Assembly: GCA_946885435.1 (NCBI GenBank)
Contig: CAMPGL010000013.1
Span: forward strand, 1-23,618
Reading direction: 5' to 3'
DNA length: 23,618 nt
Source: an uncultured Brevundimonas sp.
GTDB taxonomy: Bacteria; Pseudomonadota; Alphaproteobacteria; Caulobacterales; Caulobacteraceae
Positions 1 to 6,997 of this stretch are shown one piece after another (the stretch's first letter is position 1; each line of letters starts with the position of its first letter). Made by a program: the position numbers and the translations under genes. The notes under the pieces are model-generated. The model was not told the origin of the DNA. It made no database searches and saw only the letters and a list, made by a program, of their open reading frames with translations.

Positions 1-38
1 ATCCCTCCGTCTCCGCCAGTCCTTCCCTCAGAAGCTGA

Positions 39-395
39 TCAGTCGCCGGCCCGGCGTTCGGGCAGGTAACGGCCGCCCATGAAGGCGGTGATGAGCCAGA
101 TCGCGGACCACAGCAGCCAGACAACGCCGGCGCCGACGACCGAAGTGTCGGTCTGGAGCGCCTGGTTCACCTGTCCGACCAGCCCCACGACGGCGGCGGA
201 CAGGGCGGTGAGCAGCAACACCCGCCGCGACCAGGGCCGGATCAGGATCAGGGCGACCGCGCCGCATAACAGGAGCGTCGCCGCCGCGAGCCAGAAGGTC
301 TCGCCGGTGTTCAGGCCCAGGATGAGGATGAAGGCGGCGAAGGCCAGCAAGACGCCACCGATGATGCGCGGTGTCACCTGCGAGAGTCGCGGCAT
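39..395 (-). CDS. Small integral membrane protein, unknown function
   Basis: The product is about 118 residues and almost wholly hydrophobic, with four likely transmembrane helices at about residues 8-26, 33-52, 57-77 and 85-106, and a short charged tail. I do not recognise a family, and no catalytic motif is visible. The frame stays open upstream to a GTG at 482. I prefer the ATG at 395 because it has a GGGGA stretch about 10 nt upstream, and because the 29 extra codons use AT-ending codons unlike the rest of the gene. It lies downstream of the hybrid kinase and a 44-residue membrane protein on the same strand, so the three may be co-transcribed. A sensory or envelope-stress link to the kinase is inference only. 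Confidence 0.7.
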   Translation of the reverse strand: MPRLSQVTPRIIGGVLLAFAAFILILGLNTGETFWLAAATLLLCGAVALILIRPWSRRVLLLTALSAAVVGLVGQVNQALQTDTSVVGAGVVWLLWSAIWLITAFMGGRYLPERRAGD

Positions 396-474
396 TTTTC
401 GATAGTCCCCATAGACGCCCGCAGTCAGCATGCCGCCGATATCTGAAAGCATGCTGAAGGCCCTAATCCGCTCA

Positions 475-609
475 CTAACCACTCCGACGGAACAGCAGCG
501 GCAGGCCCAAGACCAGCGGCAGGAGGAAGACGAAGGCCCGCCCGCCGCTCAGCCACCAGACCAACAGGGACAGGGCCAGGGCGGCGAGCAGGATCAGGGC
601 GACGCGCAT
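475..609 (-). CDS. 44-residue membrane protein
   Basis: This small ORF starts with ATG (609) and ends with TAG (475-477). The product opens with MRVALILLAALALSLLVWWL, then a short SGGR turn, then a second hydrophobic stretch (about residues 26-41) and a basic end (FRRSG). It therefore looks like a two-helix hairpin membrane miniprotein. Codons are strongly G/C-ending, as in neighbouring genes, which argues for real coding. It begins 30 nt after the stop of the hybrid kinase, so it is probably in the same transcript. No strong Shine-Dalgarno is visible, so translation may depend on the kinase gene. The function is unknown. Confidence 0.6.
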   Translation of the reverse strand: MRVALILLAALALSLLVWWLSGGRAFVFLLPLVLGLPLLFRRSG

Positions 610-639
610 GAACGTCTAACCGGTGCGAGTGTGGAACGT

Positions 640-3315
640 TCAGGCGGCCTGGGATTGCGGGGCCTGGAGCGCGGCGAGCGTGTCCTTCAGTGCGTCGCCG
701 ACTTCGGCGAGGGGGCCCAGCGCCGGCTCTCCGGAGAGGGCGGCGTTCTCAATCGCGGCGGCGAGGCCCGCAACGCGTGCGCATCCAAGGCTGAGACTCA
801 TCGACTTCAGCGAATGGGCTTCCTTGGCGGCCTCTGCGCCCTGGCCGGCGGCAAGCAACTGAGCCAGGCTGTTCAACGCGGCGGGCGCCCGGCTGAAGTA
901 GAGGGCCTCGAGCCGTTCGACGAAGTCGCCCCCGGACTCGGCCATCTCCGCCAGTTCGGCTCGAACGGAGGCGTCGAATAGCGGAGTCTCGTCTGTCGTC
1001 GGTTCGGGCTCGGTCGAAGGCACAGGGGCCGGATTGGCGACAGGAGCCGTGTCCTGCGCGTCGGCGACGCTGTCTGGGAAATGCGTCGACAGGGTCTGGG
1101 CCAGATCGCGCAGGGTGAAGGGCTTGTGCAGGACGCCGTCCATGCCGGCCTGCTTCCAGGCGTCGGCGCCGGAGCCCACTACGTGGGCGGTCAGGGCGAC
1201 GATGCGGATCGGCTCGGCGCCGGCCTCGGCCTCCAGGCGGCGGATTTCGCGCGAGGCCTCGAAACCGTCCATCTCCGGCATGGAGCCGTCCATCAGGATG
1301 AGGTCGTAGCGCGTGCGCTGGCTGGCCTCCACCGCCTCACGGCCGTCGCAGGCGAACTCGCAGGTCAGGCCGAGACGGCCGAGCGCCTCGGCGGCGACCT
1401 CGCGGTTCACGTCAGAGTCGTCGGCGACCAGGATACGGAGGCCGGAGAAGCGGGGCAGGGTGTCCGCGGCGCGCGCGCGCGCAGCGGGTGCGGTCAGCGG
1501 CCGGCCCTCCGCGGCGGCCTGGAACAGGGCCAAGATTTCGGCCTGGCCGGCCGGACTGACCAGGGCGGCGGCCGCCTGGCCCCGGCGGACCAGATCCTCG
1601 GCGTCGGCGTCGGACTCGCAGATGGCGACCGTTCGGGCCGCCTCGAAGTCAGCGCCGCGCAGCGTCTGGGCCGAGGTGACGATGAGCCCGTCCTCGCCCG
1701 GCCGGGCCCCAACGGCGGACGCATAGCGTTTGACCACGGCCTGGGTGAGGGCCGGCAGCCCCTCGAGATGCAGCCGCAGGTCATCGAACCTTGGCGCCAC
1801 GGGCGCTTCGAGCGTGACGAGCGGCACTGAGAAGGCGAACAGCGAGCCCTTGCCTACCTGGCTGGACAGCTTCCACTCGCCACCCATCGCCTTCACGAAG
1901 CGATCGCAGATGGTCAGGCCAAGGCCGGTGCCGCCGAACTTGCGGGTCGTGCTCTGGTCGGCCTGGGAGAAGGCCTCGAACAGGTGGGGCAGCTTTTCGG
2001 GCGGGATGCCGATGCCGGTGTCGCGGACGCCGATGAGGATGCGTTCGGAGCCATCGGGGTTGGGCTCGACGGAGATCAGGACGCCGCCGGTCTCGGTGAA
2101 CTTCAGGGCATTGTTGAGCAGGTTGCCGATCACCTGGCGCAGGCGGGTCGGGTCGCCCATGACCCTGGGTGTGGCCGGGTGGACGAAGACGGCGAGGTCC
2201 AGCCCCTTGGCCTTGGCGCGCTCGGCGAACAGGCCGGCCACGTCCTCGGCGGCCTCCGTGAGGTCCACCTCGACCTCTTCGAGCTCCAGTTTGCCGGCCT
2301 CGACCTTCGCGAAGTCGAGGATGTCGTTGATGATGGCCAGCAGCGACCGCCCGGACTTGGAGATCACCTCGGCGTGGCGGCGCGCGCGACCGGGCAGTTC
2401 GGCGCCGGCCAGCAGTTCGGACAGGGCCAGGATGCCGTTCAGCGGTGTGCGTATCTCGTGGCTCATGGCCGCGACGAAGTCGGACTTGGCCGCAGAAGCC
2501 TCTTCCGCGACCGTCTTGGCGGCGCGCAGCTCGGCGGTGCGTTCGGCGACCGTGGCTTCCAGCCCGGCCATGTGGTCGGCGATCTCCTGGTCGCGAACCT
2601 GGATGGCCTGCAGCAGGTCGTTGAACCCATCGGCCAGTTCGCCGATCTCACCGTCGGCCTTCACTTCGGCGGGCTGACCATAGTCGTGGGTCGAGCGGAC
2701 ACGGGCCATGACGCCGGCCAGTTCCACCAGCGGCCGGGCCAGCTGGCCGCCGAGCCGCCAGGCGACCAGCAGGCCGGCGATCGCCGCGACGAGCGCGCCG
2801 GCCAGGGTCGCCAAGATCGTCGCCATCAGGCGCGAACGGACGTCGGGCAGGTCGCTGAACACGACGAGACGGCCGATCTCCTGGCCATTGGACACGACGG
2901 GCGTGGAGGCCGTGATCGACTTGGTGGTGAGCAGGCCCAGCAGGTCCAGACGGTCCGACTGCTCGATGCTCGCGTCACCCACGAGCCGGACGCCGGAGCC
3001 GGTCTCGGCCAGCAGGGCGCCGTTCGCCGCCTCCAACCGCGCGTACTGCAGGTTCGGCATCTCGGAGATGGCGCGGATGGTGCGGAAGGCCATCGCCCGG
3101 TCCTGGGCGGCGACCGCGTCGGTCGACAGGGAGGCGATGACCGCTGCGGTGGCCGTGAGCCGCTGGAGTTCAAGCTCGGCCTGCCGCTGGGCGTCCATAT
3201 AGGCGGCCACAGACGCGGTCACGGCGCAGGCGACGCCCAGCGACGCCAGCACGAGACCCGCGAGTTTTCTGTGAATACCGCCTCGGCGCAAGTGGCCCTC
3301 TCCCAGACTATCCAC
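640..3315 (-). CDS. Hybrid sensor histidine kinase with receiver and HPt domains
   Basis: This 891-residue inner-membrane phosphorelay kinase has its domains in order. TM1 is at about 18-40. A periplasmic sensor at 41-163 resembles CHASE8. TM2 is at 164-187, HAMP at about 188-241, and a coiled coil at 242-278. HisKA has the phospho-accepting H286 in SHEIRTPLNG. The ATPase domain shows the N box NLLNNALKF (398-406), DTGIGIP (432-438) and GGTGLGL (461-467). Residues about 511-600 look like a degenerate receiver without the acidic pocket. A true receiver follows (D632/D633, phospho-site D676, K731), then a Pro/Glu linker and a C-terminal HPt with H834 in HSLKS. The annotated start is GTG; a TTG at 3291, preceded by GGGAGAGGG, is an alternative. 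The family passes phosphate His-Asp-His to a separate response regulator. The partner is not identified here. It is divergent from the TadG-like gene. Confidence 0.93.
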   Translation of the reverse strand: MDSLGEGHLRRGGIHRKLAGLVLASLGVACAVTASVAAYMDAQRQAELELQRLTATAAVIASLSTDAVAAQDRAMAFRTIRAISEMPNLQYARLEAANGALLAETGSGVRLVGDASIEQSDRLDLLGLLTTKSITASTPVVSNGQEIGRLVVFSDLPDVRSRLMATILATLAGALVAAIAGLLVAWRLGGQLARPLVELAGVMARVRSTHDYGQPAEVKADGEIGELADGFNDLLQAIQVRDQEIADHMAGLEATVAERTAELRAAKTVAEEASAAKSDFVAAMSHEIRTPLNGILALSELLAGAELPGRARRHAEVISKSGRSLLAIINDILDFAKVEAGKLELEEVEVDLTEAAEDVAGLFAERAKAKGLDLAVFVHPATPRVMGDPTRLRQVIGNLLNNALKFTETGGVLISVEPNPDGSERILIGVRDTGIGIPPEKLPHLFEAFSQADQSTTRKFGGTGLGLTICDRFVKAMGGEWKLSSQVGKGSLFAFSVPLVTLEAPVAPRFDDLRLHLEGLPALTQAVVKRYASAVGARPGEDGLIVTSAQTLRGADFEAARTVAICESDADAEDLVRRGQAAAALVSPAGQAEILALFQAAAEGRPLTAPAARARAADTLPRFSGLRILVADDSDVNREVAAEALGRLGLTCEFACDGREAVEASQRTRYDLILMDGSMPEMDGFEASREIRRLEAEAGAEPIRIVALTAHVVGSGADAWKQAGMDGVLHKPFTLRDLAQTLSTHFPDSVADAQDTAPVANPAPVPSTEPEPTTDETPLFDASVRAELAEMAESGGDFVERLEALYFSRAPAALNSLAQLLAAGQGAEAAKEAHSLKSMSLSLGCARVAGLAAAIENAALSGEPALGPLAEVGDALKDTLAALQAPQSQAA

Positions 3316-3377
3316 AGGCTACCAGCCGTTAATGACCTGATGCTTAAGTAGAGGGGCCAGCGTGTGTGGGGGCGCGT

Positions 3378-4712
3378 ATGTTGGGCATGAAGAGCCGACG
3401 TAGCAGCATGGGACGTGCGACTGAGCGGACCGGCGGTCTGCTGCGCGAAGTTCTCGGTGCGGGCGCTCGCTTTACGTCCAAGCTTTGCCGTAACACGCGC
3501 GGCGTCATCGCCCTGAAGTTCGCCCTCGCCGTCCCGGGACTGGCGGTCCTGGTGCTGGGCGGCGTTGATCTCTACGCGGTCCAGGCGGATCGGGCGCGTC
3601 TGCAGAGCATCGCCGACGCGGCCGCCCTGGCGGGTGCGCGAGAGCTGGGACTCGCCGTCGACGCTGCGGGGCCGGAGGGGCGGGCCCTCTCGTACATAGA
3701 GGCGCAACTGTCGGAGTGGGCGCACGGGCCGCAATCCATCACGCCCAGCGTCGAAGTAGTGACGCTCGCCTCGGGAGAGCGGGCCTTGCACGCCGTGCTT
3801 GATGCCAACCGCACCTCCTTTTTCGGAAACATGCTGCCGCCCGGGGGATGGAACATGCATGCCGAGGCGACGGCCACCTCGATCGCGGTGACGCCTCTAT
3901 GTGTCCTCGTACATGGGGAAACCGGTAGCGAAGTCCTCCGCGCCAAGGACTCCTCCCAGATTCGCGCGCCGGCGTGCCTGGTGCATTCGAACCACGACAT
4001 CCGGGTCGAGGGCGTCGCGCGCATTACGGCTGCGGCGGTCCAGGCCGTCACTCGCGCCCAAGGGTCGATCTCTCCCGAGCCGGCGACCGGCGCAGTTGCC
4101 ATCGAAGATCCATTCGCATCGCTGGACCTGAACGCGGAGCTGCTGAGGCGGACGGTCGGCTGCACGGTCCGCCGCATTCCGCTCGTCGTGACATCCGGGC
4201 GTCATGTTCTGAGCCCGGGCGTGCACTGCAACGGCATTAGCATCGAAGGCACCGCCGAATTGGTGCTTCAGCCTGGGGAGCACTGGTTCCTCCAGGGTGC
4301 GCTGGTCATCAAGGAGGCCGCCCGTCTGTCCGGCGAGAACGTGGTGCTCATCTTCGACCAGGCGTCGAAGTTCGAGTTTAAGGACCGGGCCATGGTCAAT
4401 CTGGAAGGCCGGGAGGAGGGGGCCTATGCGGGTCTCGTCATGGTCGCAGACCGCGGCAACCGGCAGGACTTCATCATATCCTCCGACCAGGTCGAGAGCC
4501 TGCTCGGCGTCATCTACGTCCCGGACGCGACGCTGATCGTCGAGGGTTCCGCCGACGTGGCCCGCGAGTCCGCCTGGACGGTCATCGTCTCGCAGCGGCT
4601 GGAACTGAAAGGCTCGCCCCAGCTGTTCATCAACGCGAACTACACCGCCTCTGACGTGCCCGTGCCCGAGGGCGTGGGACCGAGCTCAGGCGGCAGCCGC
4701 CTGCTGCAGTAA
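3378..4712 (+). CDS. TadG-like pilus-assembly-related protein
   Basis: The 444-residue product has a TadE/TadG-type N-terminus: a basic leader, then NTRGVIALKFALAVPGLAVL (39-58) as the single membrane helix, then RLQSIADAAALAGAREL (74-90), the hallmark of Flp-pilus TadG-like proteins. The remainder (about 90-440) is predicted extracytoplasmic. Its second half is rich in beta-strand and turn patterns, such as the run around GVHCNGISIEGTAELVLQPG, suggesting a beta-helix or adhesin-like domain. The acidic residue common early in TadE-type helices is Lys here (ALKF). No other tad gene is nearby. A GTG at 3366 is a possible start; ATG 3378 follows GGGGG and is preferred. Its role in pili is inferred from the N-terminus only. 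Confidence 0.8.
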   Translation: MLGMKSRRSSMGRATERTGGLLREVLGAGARFTSKLCRNTRGVIALKFALAVPGLAVLVLGGVDLYAVQADRARLQSIADAAALAGARELGLAVDAAGPEGRALSYIEAQLSEWAHGPQSITPSVEVVTLASGERALHAVLDANRTSFFGNMLPPGGWNMHAEATATSIAVTPLCVLVHGETGSEVLRAKDSSQIRAPACLVHSNHDIRVEGVARITAAAVQAVTRAQGSISPEPATGAVAIEDPFASLDLNAELLRRTVGCTVRRIPLVVTSGRHVLSPGVHCNGISIEGTAELVLQPGEHWFLQGALVIKEAARLSGENVVLIFDQASKFEFKDRAMVNLEGREEGAYAGLVMVADRGNRQDFIISSDQVESLLGVIYVPDATLIVEGSADVARESAWTVIVSQRLELKGSPQLFINANYTASDVPVPEGVGPSSGGSRLLQ

Positions 4713-4718
4713 GGACCC

Positions 4719-4844
4719 TCAGGCTCGGATCTGCGGCCGGGCGAACCAGCGCATGAACAGCCGGAACATCCACGACCCGCGCGGGGAGCCGGCGTGTCTG
4801 TCAGACGTCGCACGCCTGCCTCTGCCGGTATAAATTTCGAACAT
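4719..4844 (-). CDS. Possible small ORF, 41 residues
   Basis: This is a low-confidence small gene. ATG at 4844 is preceded by GGGGGAAG at a good spacing. The second half of the frame uses almost only G/C-ending codons and encodes an aromatic, basic, amphipathic end (SWMFRLFMRWFARPQIRA). The first half is Arg-rich and has less biased codons. It faces the end of the TadG-like gene. I know no family. It could equally be chance in an intergenic region. Confidence 0.3.
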   Translation of the reverse strand: MFEIYTGRGRRATSDRHAGSPRGSWMFRLFMRWFARPQIRA

Positions 4845-4870
4845 GACTTCCCCCGATACGGGCAGCGTCA

Positions 4871-4884
4871 ACGCGCGAGCGCGT
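4871..4884. repeat. Short GC palindrome
   Basis: ACGCGC-GA-GCGCGT is a perfect inverted repeat with 6-nt arms. It lies just upstream of the possible 41-residue ORF, in the gap between the TadG-like gene and the response regulator. It could be a protein site or chance. Confidence 0.3.
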
Positions 4885-4928
4885 CGGAGGTTCCGGCGTA
4901 CATAAAATAATGTCGAAATATCAGATAC

Positions 4929-4946
4929 ATGTCCGGTAGCGGACAT
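4929..4946. repeat. Perfect inverted repeat downstream of the response regulator
   Basis: ATGTCCG-GTAG-CGGACAT has perfect 7-nt arms and a 4-nt loop. It begins about 27 nt past the stop codon of the minus-strand response regulator. There is no clear T-run on the minus side, so it is either a weak terminator or a protein-binding palindrome. Confidence 0.45.
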
Positions 4947-4972
4947 TTCTCGCCGCGCGACCCTGGATTTCC

Positions 4973-5389
4973 TCAGGCGCGGCGGTCGTACCGGGACGGA
5001 GCGGGCGGCTCAACCTGGGCGAGGGTCTCTTCGACCAGCGGCAGGAAGGTCTCCTTGCGGAGTGGCTTCTGCAGGACCGCCGCGGCGCCCATGGCCTTGG
5101 CCAGCGGGAGGTAGAAGCCGACGTCGAGCTGGCCTCCGCTGGAGATGGCGATGACGGGCGTTTCCGGCCAGCGCTCCTTGATCTCCCGGATCGTCTCCAC
5201 GCCTTCCTTGTTCGGCATGATCAGGTCGGTGACGACCAGGTCGAACGGCCGGGCCGCGATCTGCTTGATGCCGTCGTCGCCGTCCTCGGCCACTGAAACT
5301 CGATAGCCCGCCTGGGTCAGCATCTGGGAGCCGATGAGCCGCACGAGCGGGTCATCGTCGATCACCAGAATATGGGCGGCGCTCGTCAT
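4973..5389 (-). CDS. Single-domain response regulator
   Basis: The 138-residue protein is a lone CheY-like receiver with no output domain. It has the acidic pocket D11/D12, the phospho-acceptor D55 in TDLIMP, S83/S84 as the switch residues, and K108 in LQKPL. It ends in a short basic, Pro-rich tail. The frame is open to 5434, but ATG 5389 has GGAGA eight bases upstream and the product then starts directly with the receiver fold (MTSAAHILVIDDD). Such proteins act as phosphate shuttles, sinks or protein-interaction switches. The HPt-ending hybrid kinase nearby is a conceivable partner, but that is only proximity. A lipoprotein gene with its own terminator precedes it. Confidence 0.9.
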   Translation of the reverse strand: MTSAAHILVIDDDPLVRLIGSQMLTQAGYRVSVAEDGDDGIKQIAARPFDLVVTDLIMPNKEGVETIREIKERWPETPVIAISSGGQLDVGFYLPLAKAMGAAAVLQKPLRKETFLPLVEETLAQVEPPAPSRYDRRA

Positions 5390-5496
5390 CAAGAGAAATC
5401 TCCAGTTCGCAAGATGCGCCGATAAGACAACCAAGTCGTTAAGGCGATCAGCCGAGACCGCCTACAAGCTTGACCATTCGGGGTTTTCTTTAGACG

Positions 5497-5531
5497 CAAA
5501 AGCAATCGAGCCCGCCCACAGGGCGAGCCCG
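5497..5531 (-). terminator. Intrinsic terminator of the lipoprotein gene
   Basis: Arms 5507-5517 and 5521-5531 flank a 3-nt loop. On the minus-strand RNA all 11 positions pair, two of them as G-U. On the plus strand those two would be A-C mismatches, so the hairpin is built for the minus strand. It is followed by ATTGCTTTTGCG. Confidence 0.75.
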
Positions 5532-5567
5532 ATCATCTTGTGTCTATTAGTCGACCTGCGGGCGCGA

Positions 5568-5885
5568 TTAGTTCCGCCGCTCGGTCGTCCTGACTTCGAG
5601 ACCGTCCTCACCAGCGCGAACCGTGGTCTCGGTGGTGTCGTCGCGATCGTCGCCGTCGACGACCACGTCCGGGGGATCGATGACGACGTCCGGTCCGCTC
5701 GCCGCGCGATCAGCGGCGGCTTCGGCCCGGTCTGCGGCGGCGTCAGCTTCGGCCGCCGCCTGGGAGCCCGCATTCTCGACCGCCTGGCCGGCGTTATCCG
5801 CGGCGGAATCGTCCTCGACCACACAGGCCGACAGGGCGAAGGGCGCGACCAGGGTCGCGGCGAGCAGGGACAAGCGGGTCTTCAT
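5568..5885 (-). CDS. Small acidic lipoprotein, unknown function
   Basis: The 105-residue precursor has a classic lipoprotein signal. MKTRLSL is followed by a hydrophobic core and the lipobox LSAC, with lipidated C21. The mature part is low-complexity: an Ala/Asp/Glu-rich helical stretch (about 25-62) and then an Asp/Val-rich segment (PDVVIDPPDVVVDGDDRDD). It is expected to sit in the outer or inner membrane, facing the periplasm. The frame is open to 5945, but ATG 5885 has GGAG six bases upstream and begins the signal peptide, so it is the start. It is likely a monocistronic gene between two hairpin terminators. No enzymatic motif is seen. Confidence 0.8.
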   Translation of the reverse strand: MKTRLSLLAATLVAPFALSACVVEDDSAADNAGQAVENAGSQAAAEADAAADRAEAAADRAASGPDVVIDPPDVVVDGDDRDDTTETTVRAGEDGLEVRTTERRN

Positions 5886-5967
5886 GAAAAGCTCCGGGTA
5901 GGCGACGCCACGCGTCGTGAACCCTGCGTCAACGAGCCGACGCACCTGCGGTTCCGCTTGCCCCTAC

Positions 5968-5994
5968 GAAAGCGCCCGGGACGAGCCCGGGCGC
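5968..5994 (-). terminator. Intrinsic terminator of the coiled-coil protein gene
   Basis: GCGCCCGGG (5972-5980), loop ACGAG, CCCGGGCGC (5986-5994) form a perfect 9-bp stem, followed on the minus strand by TTTC. It lies 20 nt past the stop of the coiled-coil gene. Confidence 0.75.
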
Positions 5995-6013
5995 CCGTAT
6001 CAAGCCTCCGGGT

Positions 6014-6382
6014 TCAGCCCGGACGGCCCGTCCGCGCCCGCCAGGCGGCCATTTCGGCCTCGTATCGCGCCTGGGCGGCGTTGGCGGCGGCGGCCTCCGC
6101 CTCATAGCGGGCCTGGGCCTCGGCGTGGGCCCGCTGGGCGGCTTCAAAGCGGGCCTGGGCTTCGGCGAAGCGCTCGGCCTCGGCCGCGTTGGCCGCGACG
6201 ACCTGGGCGTCGCGCTCCAGCACGGCCTGGTTCAGCCGGGCCGTTTCGGCGCGTTCGCGAGCTTCGATCTCTGCGACCGGCGTGCCCGGCGGATAGCCGC
6301 CGGTGACCTGGGCCGAGGCGACGGCCGGCGCGCCGATGACGCACGCGAAGGCGGCGGCGGCGAGAAGTTGGGTTCTGGACAT
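6014..6382 (-). CDS. Secreted alanine-rich coiled-coil protein
   Basis: The product is about 122 residues. A signal peptide (MSRTQLLAAAAFACVIGAPA, then VASA before Q24) suggests Sec export to the periplasm. From about residue 34 to the end it is a continuous Ala/Glu/Gln/Arg helix with regular ARYEAE / AQARFEAAQ repeats, predicted to form a coiled coil. There is no other domain. The frame extends up to 6496, but the signal peptide and the GGAG just upstream fix the start at ATG 6382 (ATG 6385 is directly adjacent). It may be a structural or cell-wall-associated periplasmic protein; the function is unknown. Confidence 0.75.
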   Translation of the reverse strand: MSRTQLLAAAAFACVIGAPAVASAQVTGGYPPGTPVAEIEARERAETARLNQAVLERDAQVVAANAAEAERFAEAQARFEAAQRAHAEAQARYEAEAAAANAAQARYEAEMAAWRARTGRPG

Positions 6383-6476
6383 CATTGGTCTCCTGACTCT
6401 GACCCCCATCGCGCGACACAACGCGGCCAGCCGGGCAAGGTTTCGGGAACGGCCAAGCTTGGTCAAGCCCAAAGGG

Positions 6477-6908
6477 TCAGAGATGCTCGACCTCAAACGG
6501 AGCCAGTTCGAGCATCATGGCAGCGACGATGGAGCGGTGACATTCGTCGTGCCTGGCCTCGTAGCAGAGCAGGGCGGTCTTCGTCTCCCGCGCGAGGTCC
6601 ACGGCCTGCCGCAGCGCCCGTTGCGGCTCAGGTTGCTCCATGTGTTCGGCGAAGATCGCCTCCATCTCCGAATGACGCCCGGCCCGAGCCGCCTGCCGTC
6701 CGGCCGCCGGCGTTCCGAGGGCCCGCAGGTGCACATAGTCGATCCCTGCCTCATTCAGAGAGTTTCCGAGCAGGGTCTTCGAAAACCCGGCCCGCCGCGA
6801 TGCCGCGACCGCCCGCACGTCAATCACCCGCTCGACCCCGGCGGCCTTGAGCCGCTGGATCACGTCGGCCTGGGCTTCGCTCTCGTATCCGATGGTGGCG
6901 AGTTTCAT
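6477..6908 (-). CDS. DUF488 family protein
   Basis: The 143-residue protein has the DUF488 pattern: N-terminal TIGYES, then VIDVRAVAASRRAGFSK (28-44), YVHLRALGTP in the middle, and a C-terminal CYEARHDECHRSIVA segment with two cysteines and a histidine. The length is usual for the family. The family is widespread and cytoplasmic; its biochemical role is not settled, though the conserved Cys/His residues suggest metal binding or catalysis. ATG 6908 follows GGAG by seven bases. It is divergent from the acyl-AMP ligase gene across an 89-nt gap. Confidence 0.88.
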   Translation of the reverse strand: MKLATIGYESEAQADVIQRLKAAGVERVIDVRAVAASRRAGFSKTLLGNSLNEAGIDYVHLRALGTPAAGRQAARAGRHSEMEAIFAEHMEQPEPQRALRQAVDLARETKTALLCYEARHDECHRSIVAAMMLELAPFEVEHL

Positions 6909-6997
6909 GGGAGTGCTCCGCAGTATTTACGCACGAGCGCGACCTCCGTTCAAAGCCTTGGCTTGCGACGCGTCGAAGGGCGCCCTAGGCGGCGCGG

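Noticed and set aside
1984..3351. 455-residue plus-strand frame over the hybrid kinase
   Set aside because: Antisense to well-conserved kinase domains, with no recognisable fold.
4845..4946. Longer 75-residue version of the small ORF at 4719-4844
   Set aside because: The extension lacks biased codons and a ribosome site, and covers palindromes that look regulatory.
5334..6107. 257-residue plus-strand frame over the response regulator start and lipoprotein
   Set aside because: It crosses two minus-strand genes and a terminator and has no domain; a shadow frame.
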